Assembly (NCBI GenBank): GCA_002393835.1
Contig: DGTW01000300.1
Location: 1-37,734 of the forward strand
Length of the DNA stretch: 37,734 nt
Direction: 5' to 3'
DNA from: Treponema sp. UBA4326
GTDB lineage: Bacteria > Spirochaetota > Spirochaetia > Treponematales > Treponemataceae
The translations under genes and the position numbers were made by a program. This document shows positions 8,424 to 15,554 of this stretch, piece after piece (position 1 is the stretch's first letter; each line of letters begins with the position of its first letter). Under the pieces are notes generated by a model that was given only the letters and a program-made list of their open reading frames with translations, was not told the origin of the DNA and did not search any database.

Positions 8424-9548
8424 TTATGTAAAGTTCCGCCTTACATACAAATACAGGCTTTCCATGAAGAAGCGGTCGCTGCTTTTTTCCAGCGGATTCA
8501 GGCCCAGGGTGTTCTTGATTTTTTTGAGCCGGTAAATCAAGGTGTTTTTGTGAACGCCCAGAAGTTTTGAGGCAGAGACAAGATTGTAATTTGAGCTTAT
8601 GAGAACCTGGGCAACCTCAGAAAACTCAAGCAGAAAACGCTCGTCACACTTTTTTGCGTAGACATTGAACATGTGCTGCAATTCTGACTGAGGGACAATC
8701 TCCGCAAGGTAAGAGTCGATTTTGTCATAAAAATAAGCGATTCGCTTTCTTGCTTTTGAATGTTCTTCAAGCCACTTGCAATGGCGGTAACTGTAATAAT
8801 ACTGGGAAAATGAAGTCTGAATGGAGCCTACATAGAAATTACAGTCGATTCCGTTAGCATCAATGAGTTTTAACGGAGCCTTCAGATAGGCTTCCACTTC
8901 ATCACGACCGGCATCTACAAGAAAATCTGCCTGAATCGTCTTAAAAATGAGAAGGTGGTTTTCATCAATGGCAAAACTGATGTCTTCGCTGGAGTGATTT
9001 TTGTTGGTCTTTATTATTCCTAAAAGACTTGTAGAATTTGTCTTTCTTACATGACAGAGAATTGGAATTCGGTAAAGATTCTCGCTGTAGCCAAGGTCCT
9101 TTGCAAGACTGCGAAGTTCGTGGCTGTCCGCATGTTCAACTTGTGTCAAAAGACTAAAAAAACGGTCTTTGCGGGTGAAACGCTGATGCTGGCTTTCCTG
9201 CTGGCGTTCATATTTCAGCATGGTCTCCACGGACATTTTCGTGATGAGGGCAACAGGCTTTACTTTTTCTGGCTCCCCCGTAATTCCAACCACGCCTTCA
9301 CGCTTTCCGTCCATGGTAATAACCATGTTTATGCCAGGCAACACCCCCGGATACTCATTTTCCGTGCTGGTGACAACCATGTCTTCCTTTCCCGTGACAA
9401 TCCTGTAGGCAACCTCGTGAAAAGTCCCTACCCTCTCCGGGTTTCGGCTGGCGATTATAACACCGTTCTCGTTCATGATGTTGATGTTGTAACCAGTGTA
9501 GTGCGTGACCTGCTCAATGAATTTCTGTGCGAAAGCGGCTTCAATCAT
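8424..9548 (-). CDS. cdaR: CdaR-family sugar diacid regulator
   Basis: The 374-residue protein begins with the CdaR-type diacid-recognition domain (AFAQKFIEQVTHYTGYNINI, then GVIIASRNPERVG). It ends with the PucR/CdaR helix-turn-helix (SASKLLGVHKNTLIYRLKKI, near residues 325-350). Proteins of this family activate uptake and catabolism of glucarate, galactarate or glycerate. The adjacent permease and glycerate kinase fit that role. The TACAAT box at 9556-9561 ends 7 nt before the ATG, and no ribosome site is seen. Confidence 0.9.
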   Translation of the reverse strand: MIEAAFAQKFIEQVTHYTGYNINIMNENGVIIASRNPERVGTFHEVAYRIVTGKEDMVVTSTENEYPGVLPGINMVITMDGKREGVVGITGEPEKVKPVALITKMSVETMLKYERQQESQHQRFTRKDRFFSLLTQVEHADSHELRSLAKDLGYSENLYRIPILCHVRKTNSTSLLGIIKTNKNHSSEDISFAIDENHLLIFKTIQADFLVDAGRDEVEAYLKAPLKLIDANGIDCNFYVGSIQTSFSQYYYSYRHCKWLEEHSKARKRIAYFYDKIDSYLAEIVPQSELQHMFNVYAKKCDERFLLEFSEVAQVLISSNYNLVSASKLLGVHKNTLIYRLKKIKNTLGLNPLEKSSDRFFMESLYLYVRRNFT

Positions 9549-9555
9549 AAGAAAA

Positions 9556-9561
9556 ATTGTA
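9556..9561 (-). promoter_or_regulatory. -10 box 7 nt before the cdaR ATG
   Basis: Minus-strand TACAAT, then TTTTCTT and ATG (9548). No Shine-Dalgarno and no convincing -35 at 16-18 bp. Confidence 0.42.
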
Positions 9562-9658
9562 GCAAAGCTTTGTCACTTTCGCCACCTTTTTTTGCGCCGT
9601 AACCTCGACGCCAAGCCTTTTGCCGCTTCTGTCAAATTTAAAAGTCACTGTTCAGCCT

Positions 9659-10456
9659 TTAATTCAGCAGCACATTATCATTATTCACTTTGATTTTCTT
9701 GAAAAGTTCTACTATTGAATCCATGGTGAGCTTCTGCTTTTCTTCGCCAGAAATGTCCGAGATAATCTCGCCCTTGTCCATCATAATGAGGCGGTTTCCG
9801 AAATCCAAAGCATGCTGCATGTTGTGTGTGACCATCATCACGGTTAGATTGTATTCTTCGGCAAATTTTTTAGTAAGCTCCATGACGATTGCGGCATTTG
9901 TTGGGTCAAGGGCTGCCGTATGCTCATCCAGGAGAAGGAGACTCGGCTTGCTCATAACGGCCATAAGGAGGGGGAGAGCCTGCCTCTGTCCCCCAGAGAA
10001 GTGGTCAACATTGTCGGCCAGCCGGTTTTCAAGTCCCATGCCTAGAACTTTTAGCTGCTCCCTGAAAAAAGAGCGCATCATGTTGTTTAGGGAAATTTTA
10101 AGTCCCTTAAAGCCCTTTTTGTAACAAATCATCATATTGTCTTCCAGGCTCATATTTCCTGCCGTTCCCAGCCGCGGATTCTGGAAAATGCGTCCTATGT
10201 ATTGTGCCCTCTTGAATTCAGCATCATTTGTAATATTCTTCTGAAAGCCGTTTTGATCCGTCAGCGTGATTGTACCAGTCGTTGGCTTTAAGCTTCCAGC
10301 GATTATATTGTAAAGGGTGGATTTTCCGGCTCCGTTTGAGCCTATCACCGTGATAAAGTCCCCCTTATTGATGTTGAAATTTATGTTTTTGAGGACTTTT
10401 TGTTCGTCCGGAGTGTTCGCATTGAATGTGATAGAAATATTTTCCAGCTTAAGCAT
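9659..10456 (-). CDS. Orphan ABC transporter ATP-binding protein
   Basis: The 265-residue ATPase has Walker A GSNGAGKST (residues 39-47), signature SGGQRQAL, Walker B LLLLDEHTAALDP and the switch His in VTHNMQHAL. The style resembles ATPases partnered with a TrpX/TrpY-type binding protein and permease for aromatic amino acids, but substrate cannot be assigned. Such genes usually end a three-gene operon. Here the upstream neighbour is an unrelated XRE regulator and no permease or binding protein occurs in the window. A possible own promoter (TTTCAA-17-TAAAAT) lies just upstream. It may have been separated from its partners by the accessory cluster that starts at 10526. Confidence 0.9.
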   Translation of the reverse strand: MLKLENISITFNANTPDEQKVLKNINFNINKGDFITVIGSNGAGKSTLYNIIAGSLKPTTGTITLTDQNGFQKNITNDAEFKRAQYIGRIFQNPRLGTAGNMSLEDNMMICYKKGFKGLKISLNNMMRSFFREQLKVLGMGLENRLADNVDHFSGGQRQALPLLMAVMSKPSLLLLDEHTAALDPTNAAIVMELTKKFAEEYNLTVMMVTHNMQHALDFGNRLIMMDKGEIISDISGEEKQKLTMDSIVELFKKIKVNNDNVLLN

Positions 10457-10525
10457 TTTATTTTCCTGCCGCCTATTTTAGAGGATTATGAAAGATTTTG
10501 AAAGTATCAGGCGTACAAGTTTACG

Positions 10526-10801
10526 TTACATGTACTTCTGGATTATTTCAAGCACGGTTTGTTTTGCATGTTCTTTTTCGGCATCGTATTTGAGGAAGAG
10601 AACTGACGGATCGATTTTCATGGCATTGCAGAGTTTTAGGATGGTGGAGATGCTCGGTGTGCGTTTCCCATTTTCAATATAAGCAATCATGTTTTGAGAG
10701 ACGCCAGCTTCAAGAGAAAGTTCAAATTGAGAAAGATGTAATTTTTCACGTTCCTGCCGTAGTCGCTCATAAATATGTTTTTCCTGCTCTTCTATCACCA
10801 T
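10526..10801 (-). CDS. XRE/Cro-CI type HTH regulator
   Basis: The 91-residue DNA-binding protein consists almost entirely of a Cro/CI helix-turn-helix. The core runs from LRQEREKLHLSQFELSLEAG through SQNMIAYIENGKRTPS (residues 14-50), with a short helical tail (KYDAEKEHAKQTVLEIIQKY). It is divergent from the exported-protein operon starting at 10957 and shares a 155-bp AT-rich intergenic region. AGTAAGATTT and AGTATGATTT lie 21 bp apart over its own predicted promoter, suggesting autorepression. The target operon is probably the divergent one (inference from position). Confidence 0.85.
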   Translation of the reverse strand: MVIEEQEKHIYERLRQEREKLHLSQFELSLEAGVSQNMIAYIENGKRTPSISTILKLCNAMKIDPSVLFLKYDAEKEHAKQTVLEIIQKYM

Positions 10802-10803
10802 AT

Positions 10804-10838
10804 AGTAAGATTTTTAAGCAATTTAGTATGATTTACAA
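10804..10838 (-). promoter_or_regulatory. Promoter of the HTH gene overlapped by two direct repeats
   Basis: Minus-strand TTGTAA (10833-10838), 16 bp, TAAAAA (10811-10816), with the ATG nine bases later. AGTAAGATTT (10804-10813) and AGTATGATTT (10825-10834), two helical turns apart, overlap the -10 and touch the -35. A third AGTATG copy abuts the -10 of the divergent promoter. Confidence 0.45.
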
Positions 10839-10892
10839 ATAAATATTGTATTTATTTTATAGAAAATTATGTGCAATTAAGTGAATTTTGTG

Positions 10893-10921
10893 TTGCCTTA
10901 AAGAAATCTAGTATGTATAAT
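10893..10921 (+). promoter_or_regulatory. Promoter of the exported-protein cluster
   Basis: TTGCCT (10893-10898), 17-bp spacer, TATAAT (10916-10921). A second TATAAT is at 10933-10938. The leader is roughly 30 nt with an AGAG ribosome site before the ATG at 10957. Confidence 0.55.
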
Positions 10922-10956
10922 TATTACTATATTATAATTATATAAAGAGAAGTTAT

Positions 10957-11517
10957 ATGAAAAAGTTCGTGGCGTTTACTTTATCATTACTATTCTGTAC
11001 TTCAATTATCATCGCACATGTCGAAAAGAAACGTTGTGAAATCTGCTCAGGTTCTGGAACTGTCGCATGCTTGACTTGTGGCGGTCGAGGAACAACTTAC
11101 AGAACAACCAAAGATGGTAAAAAACAAAGCATCCGCTGTAACACTTGTAACGGCACAGGAAGAAGAACTTGCACCGCATGTGGCGGACAAGGTTGGGAAT
11201 TTGTCAATGTCACCCAAAATTACGCACCACTTCCGTCGCCACCTTCGCACGAACCTCAAAAACACAACTGCACAGCTTGCAATGGTCGAGGAACAGTACA
11301 ATGTCCGTCATGTAGAAACAGCAGCTATGGAGCTGGTAAACAAATGTGTTCCACATGTTTCGGTATGGGGTACAAAATCATAAATATTCTTACAGCCGAA
11401 AAAGAAACTTGTACGGTCTGCAATGGGACTGGAGCGAAACCTTGTGCAAAATGCAATGGTTCTGCCCGTGTAGACTGTCAAGCATGCAATGGCGTGGGGT
11501 ATTTTGAGGAAAGATAA
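10957..11517 (+). CDS. Exported cysteine-rich protein with ten CxxC knuckles
   Basis: The 186-residue protein starts with a signal peptide (MKKFVAFTLSLLFCTSIIIA). It then has two cysteine clusters carrying ten CxxC motifs, mostly CxxCxGxG as in the DnaJ zinc-binding domain (CSGSG, CGGRG, CNGTG, CGGQG, CNGRG, CFGMG types). There is no J domain, so it is not DnaJ. The clusters flank a Pro-rich linker (LPSPPSHEPQ). Two to five zinc ions could be bound, which is notable for a protein predicted to leave the cytoplasm. It may act as a scaffold or chaperone-like partner of the exported proteins encoded after it; function is unknown. The next gene starts at 11519, so the two are almost certainly co-transcribed. 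Confidence 0.85.
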   Translation: MKKFVAFTLSLLFCTSIIIAHVEKKRCEICSGSGTVACLTCGGRGTTYRTTKDGKKQSIRCNTCNGTGRRTCTACGGQGWEFVNVTQNYAPLPSPPSHEPQKHNCTACNGRGTVQCPSCRNSSYGAGKQMCSTCFGMGYKIINILTAEKETCTVCNGTGAKPCAKCNGSARVDCQACNGVGYFEER

Positions 11518-11518
11518 A

Positions 11519-13309
11519 ATGTTTATGAAGAAATGCCATGCTGATTTTTACATACAAAAGACATTCACATTACTGACATTTATTTTATTGTTTATTTCGC
11601 CTTGTGTTTATGCAAAGAAGCTTGCTTTCGATGCAAACGGGGATATGTATTACGAATATGGCGAAAGAAAATATTTTGATGGAGAAGTTGTTAGTTCAAA
11701 AGAATTTAGAGTTATCCGCATTTTTTCTGCAATAGAAATGGACGACTTTGCCGTTGTAAAGGAAGAACTTGCTTCAGGAATCGGAATTAATGATTCCATA
11801 CGAGAGATTCATGATGATGGTGATATAATGGAATACACTCCACTTATATTTGCGATAAACAACGGAAAGGAAGAAATAGCAAAAAGTCTGATTGAAATGG
11901 GGGCAAATCCCGACAAAACTGTTAAAGTGTTTTTCAATGGACAAAACTTTGAATTTTATCCGCTTTTAGCTGCGTTTACACAATTTTCAAATGAGAAAGC
12001 CCCAATTTCAATTGATTTCATTATGAACATAGTGAAAAAGGCGAGAAATCTACCAAAAGACTGTGATGTAAATGTGGGGCTTAACTATACCGAAGAACTT
12101 TTAGATTTGTATTTTTCAAAAATTTGCGAACTTTATATTGGGGATGAAGACAGACAGGTAAACTGTTTGATTCAGATGATGTCAGGTGCAATGTTCATAG
12201 CATTCTCTCACGGAGAGAGCCAGTTTGCAACAGAATCAGCAGACTGTATTGAACAGGTAGTAAATTTTCCACTTGTGTTAGAAAAACGTGATATATTCTT
12301 GCAATGGTTCAAAAATGTTCGTTCGAATTTTGGTGCAGGGTATTCGGGACAAAGAGAATGGCAGAGAGTTGAGGCTGCATTTAAATTTCTTGAAATGAAA
12401 AAAGATCCCCGGTTAAATGCTAAAACCAGTAAAAACGAAACAGTCGCTCATTTTTCCCCTGTAATTTCTAAAATCATCCCAATGCAAGCAGAAGATGTAA
12501 TACCAAAGGTTGTTGATTCAAAAAGTAAATCTGTGAAAACAGAAAATACCACCTCAAAGACTTCTAGTTTAAAAAGCCAATCCTCTGTACTAGCGGAAAA
12601 CAAAACACCTGTTGTCAAAAAATCAGAATCATTATCTCCTGAAAACAATGCAGTGAAAATCATTGATGCCTCTGCGGTCTCAGGAAAGTTCAAGGACAAT
12701 ATCGTTATCATCAGCAAAATAAGCGAGTCAAGTCCTTCAATAAAGATAAGTGCAATCTCAAATGACAGTTTTATCCCTATTGGAACTGCTGTATTACATG
12801 GATTCGATGACAGCCTAAAATTCGATTCCTCAAAATCTTTACGGTTAGCAGACTATAAAACATTCCAATTAGAATCTTCGGATGGAAAAACTTATACCTA
12901 TAAAGCAGAAAAGAGAAACAATGACTTGATTATTGAGGTTCGCGAGAACGGAAGCGATTTATCCAAGCCCGCAATTCCAAAATGGACTGGAAACACCGAT
13001 GTTTTTTCATTTGATTTAAAATCTTTGGAAGATGAACCTGATGAAAATGTCAAAATTTTCTGCAATTCTTTGCGAGGCGTTGGCAAAACTTTCAAATTAC
13101 GCGCTTATGATTCAAAACAAAGGAAATGGATTCTCTACGGAACAGTTCAAGTCAAAAAACAGAGAAATGACGAGAAAATGAAAACAGAAAAAGGCGTTGA
13201 AGACCTTGATGACTACCGCTATTTCGCCATTGAAACCGAGAATACAAATTCATACAAATTTTATTTTGAAGAAAAAGATGATGATTTGTTCATTACGGTG
13301 AGTGATTAA
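11519..13309 (+). CDS. Exported ankyrin-like protein with duplicated C-terminal module
   Basis: I start it at 11519 (MFMKKCHADF), one base after the preceding stop and 7 nt after GAGGAAAG. This gives 596 residues. A signal peptide ending near SPCVYA is followed by an ankyrin-like region (about residues 70-140, with MEYTPLIFAINNGKEEIAKS and LIEMGANPD). A Ser/Lys-rich linker follows around residues 320-385. Two related C-terminal modules then appear, each with the pattern GT-V...LxDYxxFxxE...YxxxxE...DDL/DLIIxV. The first is roughly residues 418-480 and the second ends the protein (FEEKDDDLFITVSD). No enzyme motif is seen. A periplasmic or surface binding role is a guess. AT-rich codon use differs from flanking core genes. 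Confidence 0.8.
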   Translation: MFMKKCHADFYIQKTFTLLTFILLFISPCVYAKKLAFDANGDMYYEYGERKYFDGEVVSSKEFRVIRIFSAIEMDDFAVVKEELASGIGINDSIREIHDDGDIMEYTPLIFAINNGKEEIAKSLIEMGANPDKTVKVFFNGQNFEFYPLLAAFTQFSNEKAPISIDFIMNIVKKARNLPKDCDVNVGLNYTEELLDLYFSKICELYIGDEDRQVNCLIQMMSGAMFIAFSHGESQFATESADCIEQVVNFPLVLEKRDIFLQWFKNVRSNFGAGYSGQREWQRVEAAFKFLEMKKDPRLNAKTSKNETVAHFSPVISKIIPMQAEDVIPKVVDSKSKSVKTENTTSKTSSLKSQSSVLAENKTPVVKKSESLSPENNAVKIIDASAVSGKFKDNIVIISKISESSPSIKISAISNDSFIPIGTAVLHGFDDSLKFDSSKSLRLADYKTFQLESSDGKTYTYKAEKRNNDLIIEVRENGSDLSKPAIPKWTGNTDVFSFDLKSLEDEPDENVKIFCNSLRGVGKTFKLRAYDSKQRKWILYGTVQVKKQRNDEKMKTEKGVEDLDDYRYFAIETENTNSYKFYFEEKDDDLFITVSD

Positions 13310-13324
13310 CTCACTTATAAAAAT

Positions 13325-13358
13325 AATGTTCTGCCAAGAACTGAAACTGGCAAGGAGT
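13325..13358 (+). promoter_or_regulatory. Shared leader, copy A
   Basis: A 34-nt block from AATGTTCTGCC to AAGGAGT, ending 7 nt before the ATG at 13366. It contains GTTC-TGCCAA-GAAC and the competing pair TGCCA/TGGCA; the second helix ends at the AAGGAG ribosome site. It is nearly identical to copies at 14021 and 14393. Confidence 0.7.
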
Positions 13359-13365
13359 TTATTTT

Positions 13366-13959
13366 ATGAAAAAAATTGTTTTAGCTTTCTTTTGTATGTT
13401 GATTGCCACACATTCTATAATTGCACAAGAAGTATTCAACAGCGTATCTATAGGAGGCTGCTCAGAATTTTCAAATCCGCTAATGTTTGGCGGAGTGATT
13501 ACAACGGAAAGCGTTCTTATGCAAAATAAAGATTTAAACTTGGATTTTTCAGCAGAGGGGGTTTTCAAGCTTGGATATAGCACTTGGGAAGAAAAGTTTC
13601 ATGGTAACGACGAAAAAGGAACATATTCCGGAATGTTATTGGCTTGCGGTGCTTATATTGTTTTTAATAAAGGCTTGACAAATACATTGGGACTTCGCTT
13701 GGGAGCTGGTGGCGAGCTCACATATTTCAGCGGAGATGACAAAAGCCATATCGGAGGACTCTTAGGCGGACTCGTTGGGGTGGAATTATTTCCGCAAAAA
13801 ACCTTCTCACTCGTTTTAGATACATTTCCTTCGTATGCAAGCAAATCAAAAGACTCAGCCTTCGATTGTCCTATCAACCTGACACTACGATTTAATTTCT
13901 GTAATTTAATGCACGGAATAAACTATGCGGATAATGTGGATTATTTACTGAAAGAGTAA
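13366..13959 (+). CDS. Exported protein, possible outer-membrane beta-barrel
   Basis: The 197-residue protein has a clear signal peptide (MKKIVLAFFCMLIATHSIIA, cleavage near AQE). It continues with alternating hydrophobic/Gly-rich stretches such as LGLRLGAGGELTYF and IGGLLGGLVGVELF, typical of small beta-barrels. It lacks the C-terminal aromatic residue expected of a classic barrel (it ends YLLKE). I do not recognise a family. It follows the ankyrin-like gene by 56 bp and carries shared leader copy A, whose AAGGAG supplies the ribosome site. Confidence 0.75.
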   Translation: MKKIVLAFFCMLIATHSIIAQEVFNSVSIGGCSEFSNPLMFGGVITTESVLMQNKDLNLDFSAEGVFKLGYSTWEEKFHGNDEKGTYSGMLLACGAYIVFNKGLTNTLGLRLGAGGELTYFSGDDKSHIGGLLGGLVGVELFPQKTFSLVLDTFPSYASKSKDSAFDCPINLTLRFNFCNLMHGINYADNVDYLLKE

Positions 13960-14020
13960 GAATAAAACAGAAAGTTATTATGAAAAAAAGAGAGATTTAA
14001 AACTTCTCTTTACATAAAAC

Positions 14021-14053
14021 AATGTTCTGGCAAGAACTAAAATTGCAAGGAGT
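14021..14053 (+). promoter_or_regulatory. Shared leader, copy B
   Basis: A 33-nt copy ending AAGGAGT 5 nt before the ATG at 14059. GTTC-TGGCAA-GAAC is preserved. The second helix survives in altered form as GCAA/TTGC. A weak AAAGAGA/TCTCTTT hairpin precedes it. Confidence 0.65.
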
Positions 14054-14058
14054 ATCTT

Positions 14059-14355
14059 ATGAAAAAGATGATGATGGTAATGACAGTATTGACAATTATT
14101 TGCGGAACGGCTTTTACTCAGGGAATTTCTCCAGACAAAGCTCTTTCATACACAAAGAAATACACTTGTGGACATAAAGAATCTGCCTATACCACAGATA
14201 AAGGAAAAGCAGGAAAAATAATTGAAGAGTTTAGCAAATGTGATGCTTGTAAGTATGATGAAAAACGAAAGAGCATTTGTACAAATTCTCAGTCAACACA
14301 GGAAAACAGAGATACTTATAACTGCAATAAATGGGGTGATACATTTGGTTATTAA
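14059..14355 (+). CDS. Small exported Cys/His-containing protein
   Basis: The 98-residue protein has a signal peptide (MKKMMMVMTVLTIICGTAFT) and a mature region of about 77 residues. CGH at the start and CDAC about 30 residues later form a possible CxH/CxxC metal site, with two further Cys near the C-terminus that could form a disulfide. No family is recognised. Its ribosome site comes from shared leader copy B. It is probably in the same unit as its neighbours. Confidence 0.7.
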   Translation: MKKMMMVMTVLTIICGTAFTQGISPDKALSYTKKYTCGHKESAYTTDKGKAGKIIEEFSKCDACKYDEKRKSICTNSQSTQENRDTYNCNKWGDTFGY

Positions 14356-14392
14356 AATTATAAATCAATGTATCTATTTTTATATTTAAAAT

Positions 14393-14426
14393 AATGTTCC
14401 GCCAAGAACTGAAACTGGCAAGGAGT
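14393..14426 (+). promoter_or_regulatory. Shared leader, copy C
   Basis: A 34-nt copy differing from copy A at a single base (T to C in the first loop, GTTCCGCC). It ends AAGGAGT 5 nt before the ATG at 14432. The upstream 38 bp is AT-rich without an obvious promoter. Confidence 0.7.
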
Positions 14427-14431
14427 GTTTT

Positions 14432-14770
14432 ATGAAAAAATGGATTTTGGTGTTGGCGGTGCTGGCAACGGTCGGAGGAATGGCGTTTGCCCATGATAGA
14501 CCTGAAATAGAAAAGTTTATCAAAAAATATGAATCTGCTGCTGATGATGTAGTAAGAGGTGTCGATTATCTTGTAAGAAATCCAAATAATGCAAATGGAG
14601 TAAAAAGACTAGAAGCTGCACAGGATAAAATGACGGAGATTAAATGGACTGCTTCGGATTATGTAAACGAACTAACACAAGCAGACATGGCTAGAGTACA
14701 GGGAGCTAATGAAAAGATGCATAAGGCTGCCGCAAAACTCGAGAACTTTAAGCGAAAAAAAGGGTACTAA
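14432..14770 (+). CDS. Small exported helical protein
   Basis: The 112-residue protein has a signal peptide (MKKWILVLAVLATVGGMAFA). Its mature domain is charged and mostly helical, with EIEKFIKKYESAADDVVRG and a Lys-rich tail FKRKKGY. It has no Cys. The signal peptide resembles that of the preceding gene (MKK...TVGGMAFA versus MKK...TIICGTAFT), while the mature parts are unrelated. This fits duplication of a leader-plus-signal cassette. Function is unknown. It is the last gene of the accessory cluster; a long hairpin follows 30 bp later. Confidence 0.75.
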   Translation: MKKWILVLAVLATVGGMAFAHDRPEIEKFIKKYESAADDVVRGVDYLVRNPNNANGVKRLEAAQDKMTEIKWTASDYVNELTQADMARVQGANEKMHKAAAKLENFKRKKGY

Positions 14771-14800
14771 AACATAAGTTTTGAATTGCTTGTTTGTTTT

Positions 14801-14838
14801 CACATGATTAAAACATAAGTCTATGTTTTAATCATGTG
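14801..14838. repeat. Perfect 17-bp inverted repeat after the accessory cluster
   Basis: CACATGATTAAAACATA (14801-14817) and its exact complement (14822-14838) enclose a 4-nt loop AGTC. The plus-strand flank is TATAAAAAC rather than a T-run, so it is a poor intrinsic terminator, though the stem could stabilise the mRNA 3' end. The rest of 14839-15065 is AT-rich with short stop-free stretches (for example about 14893-15004) that match nothing I recognise. Confidence 0.75.
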
Positions 14839-15065
14839 TATAAAAACTTAATCTAATTAAAAAATATTAGGTTTATAAAAAGAGGAACTTTATAGCAGGA
14901 TTTCTTCTAATTATAATTCGCACATACCCTAGAGAAACTCAAAGTATCTCTGTTAAAAATTTAGATGCTAAAGAAAGAATTGGATTCTATAAGTATATTG
15001 GCTGAATACTTTAGATGAAATACCATTATGGGGGCTTCCATTGAAAGTGTTCTTTTTATTCCTTT

Positions 15066-15350
15066 TTAATCTTCCGCCTTAACCAAAAACAATTTCGTCC
15101 CCTCCCCCTTAAAGCGTTCTTTTACGGCGGCAACAATAGCCTTCAGGGTAGAAACATGCTTGTCTTCCATATAACTGATGAGAACAAAATTTGTCTCAGG
15201 CCAGGTGGAACTTCCCATCTTGTACGAAGTCTTTCCCCGCCCCACGACGGTCGGGATAATCGTGTACAAAACGCCCGGAATATGCTCTTCCATGAGAGAA
15301 ACGATTTCGTCCTGCACGGACTGATTTGCGATGATTTCAGCTCTAGTCAT
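15066..15350 (-). CDS. PII-like small protein, transporter-associated (PG0541-like)
   Basis: The 94-residue cytoplasmic protein has the size and alternating pattern of a ferredoxin-like PII relative: VQDEIVSLMEEHIPGVLYT, then a loop VVGRGKTSYKMGSSTWPETN, then FVLISYMEDKHVSTLKAIVA. It resembles the small PG0541-type proteins encoded beside RND efflux pumps. It lies on the same strand as the RND operon, downstream of it, but a toxin-antitoxin cassette lies between. GGAGG precedes the ATG. A ligand-sensing role for the pump is inferred. CutA/DUF3240-like alternatives are possible. Confidence 0.65.
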   Translation of the reverse strand: MTRAEIIANQSVQDEIVSLMEEHIPGVLYTIIPTVVGRGKTSYKMGSSTWPETNFVLISYMEDKHVSTLKAIVAAVKERFKGEGTKLFLVKAED

Positions 15351-15415
15351 TTTTTTCCTCCAATTTTTTTACTCATATGATTCAATGAACTCCCCGACAA
15401 GATACAAGGGAACAT

Positions 15416-15466
15416 TTTTATGAGCGAAGTTTTTACAAAATGCAACACTTTTATGAGCGAAGTTTT
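15416..15466. repeat. Two tandem copies of TTTTATGAGCGAAGTTTT
   Basis: The 18-bp word occurs at 15416-15433 and 15449-15466, 33 bp apart, with partly conserved flanks (AACA before, ACAA after). It lies in the 204-bp gap between the toxin gene and the PII-like gene. The inner GAGCGAAG word also occurs in the repeat element near 34180. Confidence 0.7.
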
Positions 15467-15554
15467 GTTACAATCTTGCCAGAATCGAATCAACGCATCT
15501 GTTTAGGGAAACGCATTCCATTGAAGAAGAATATTTGCAGAATTGTTCTAAAAA

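Noticed and set aside
9051..9602. Long open frame (183 codons) on the plus strand
   Set aside because: It is antisense to most of cdaR, with no recognisable domain or promoter. cdaR has clear family signatures.
10957..11517. Annotation as DnaJ chaperone
   Set aside because: There is no J domain, the protein has a signal peptide, and only the CxxCxGxG motif is shared.
14893..15004. Stop-free stretch considered as a broken gene
   Set aside because: It encodes about 37 residues without start, ribosome site or family resemblance; chance in AT-rich DNA is sufficient.
15416..15466. Direct repeats considered as a CRISPR remnant
   Set aside because: There are only two copies, the intervening DNA is 15 bp and partly repeated, and no cas gene is present.
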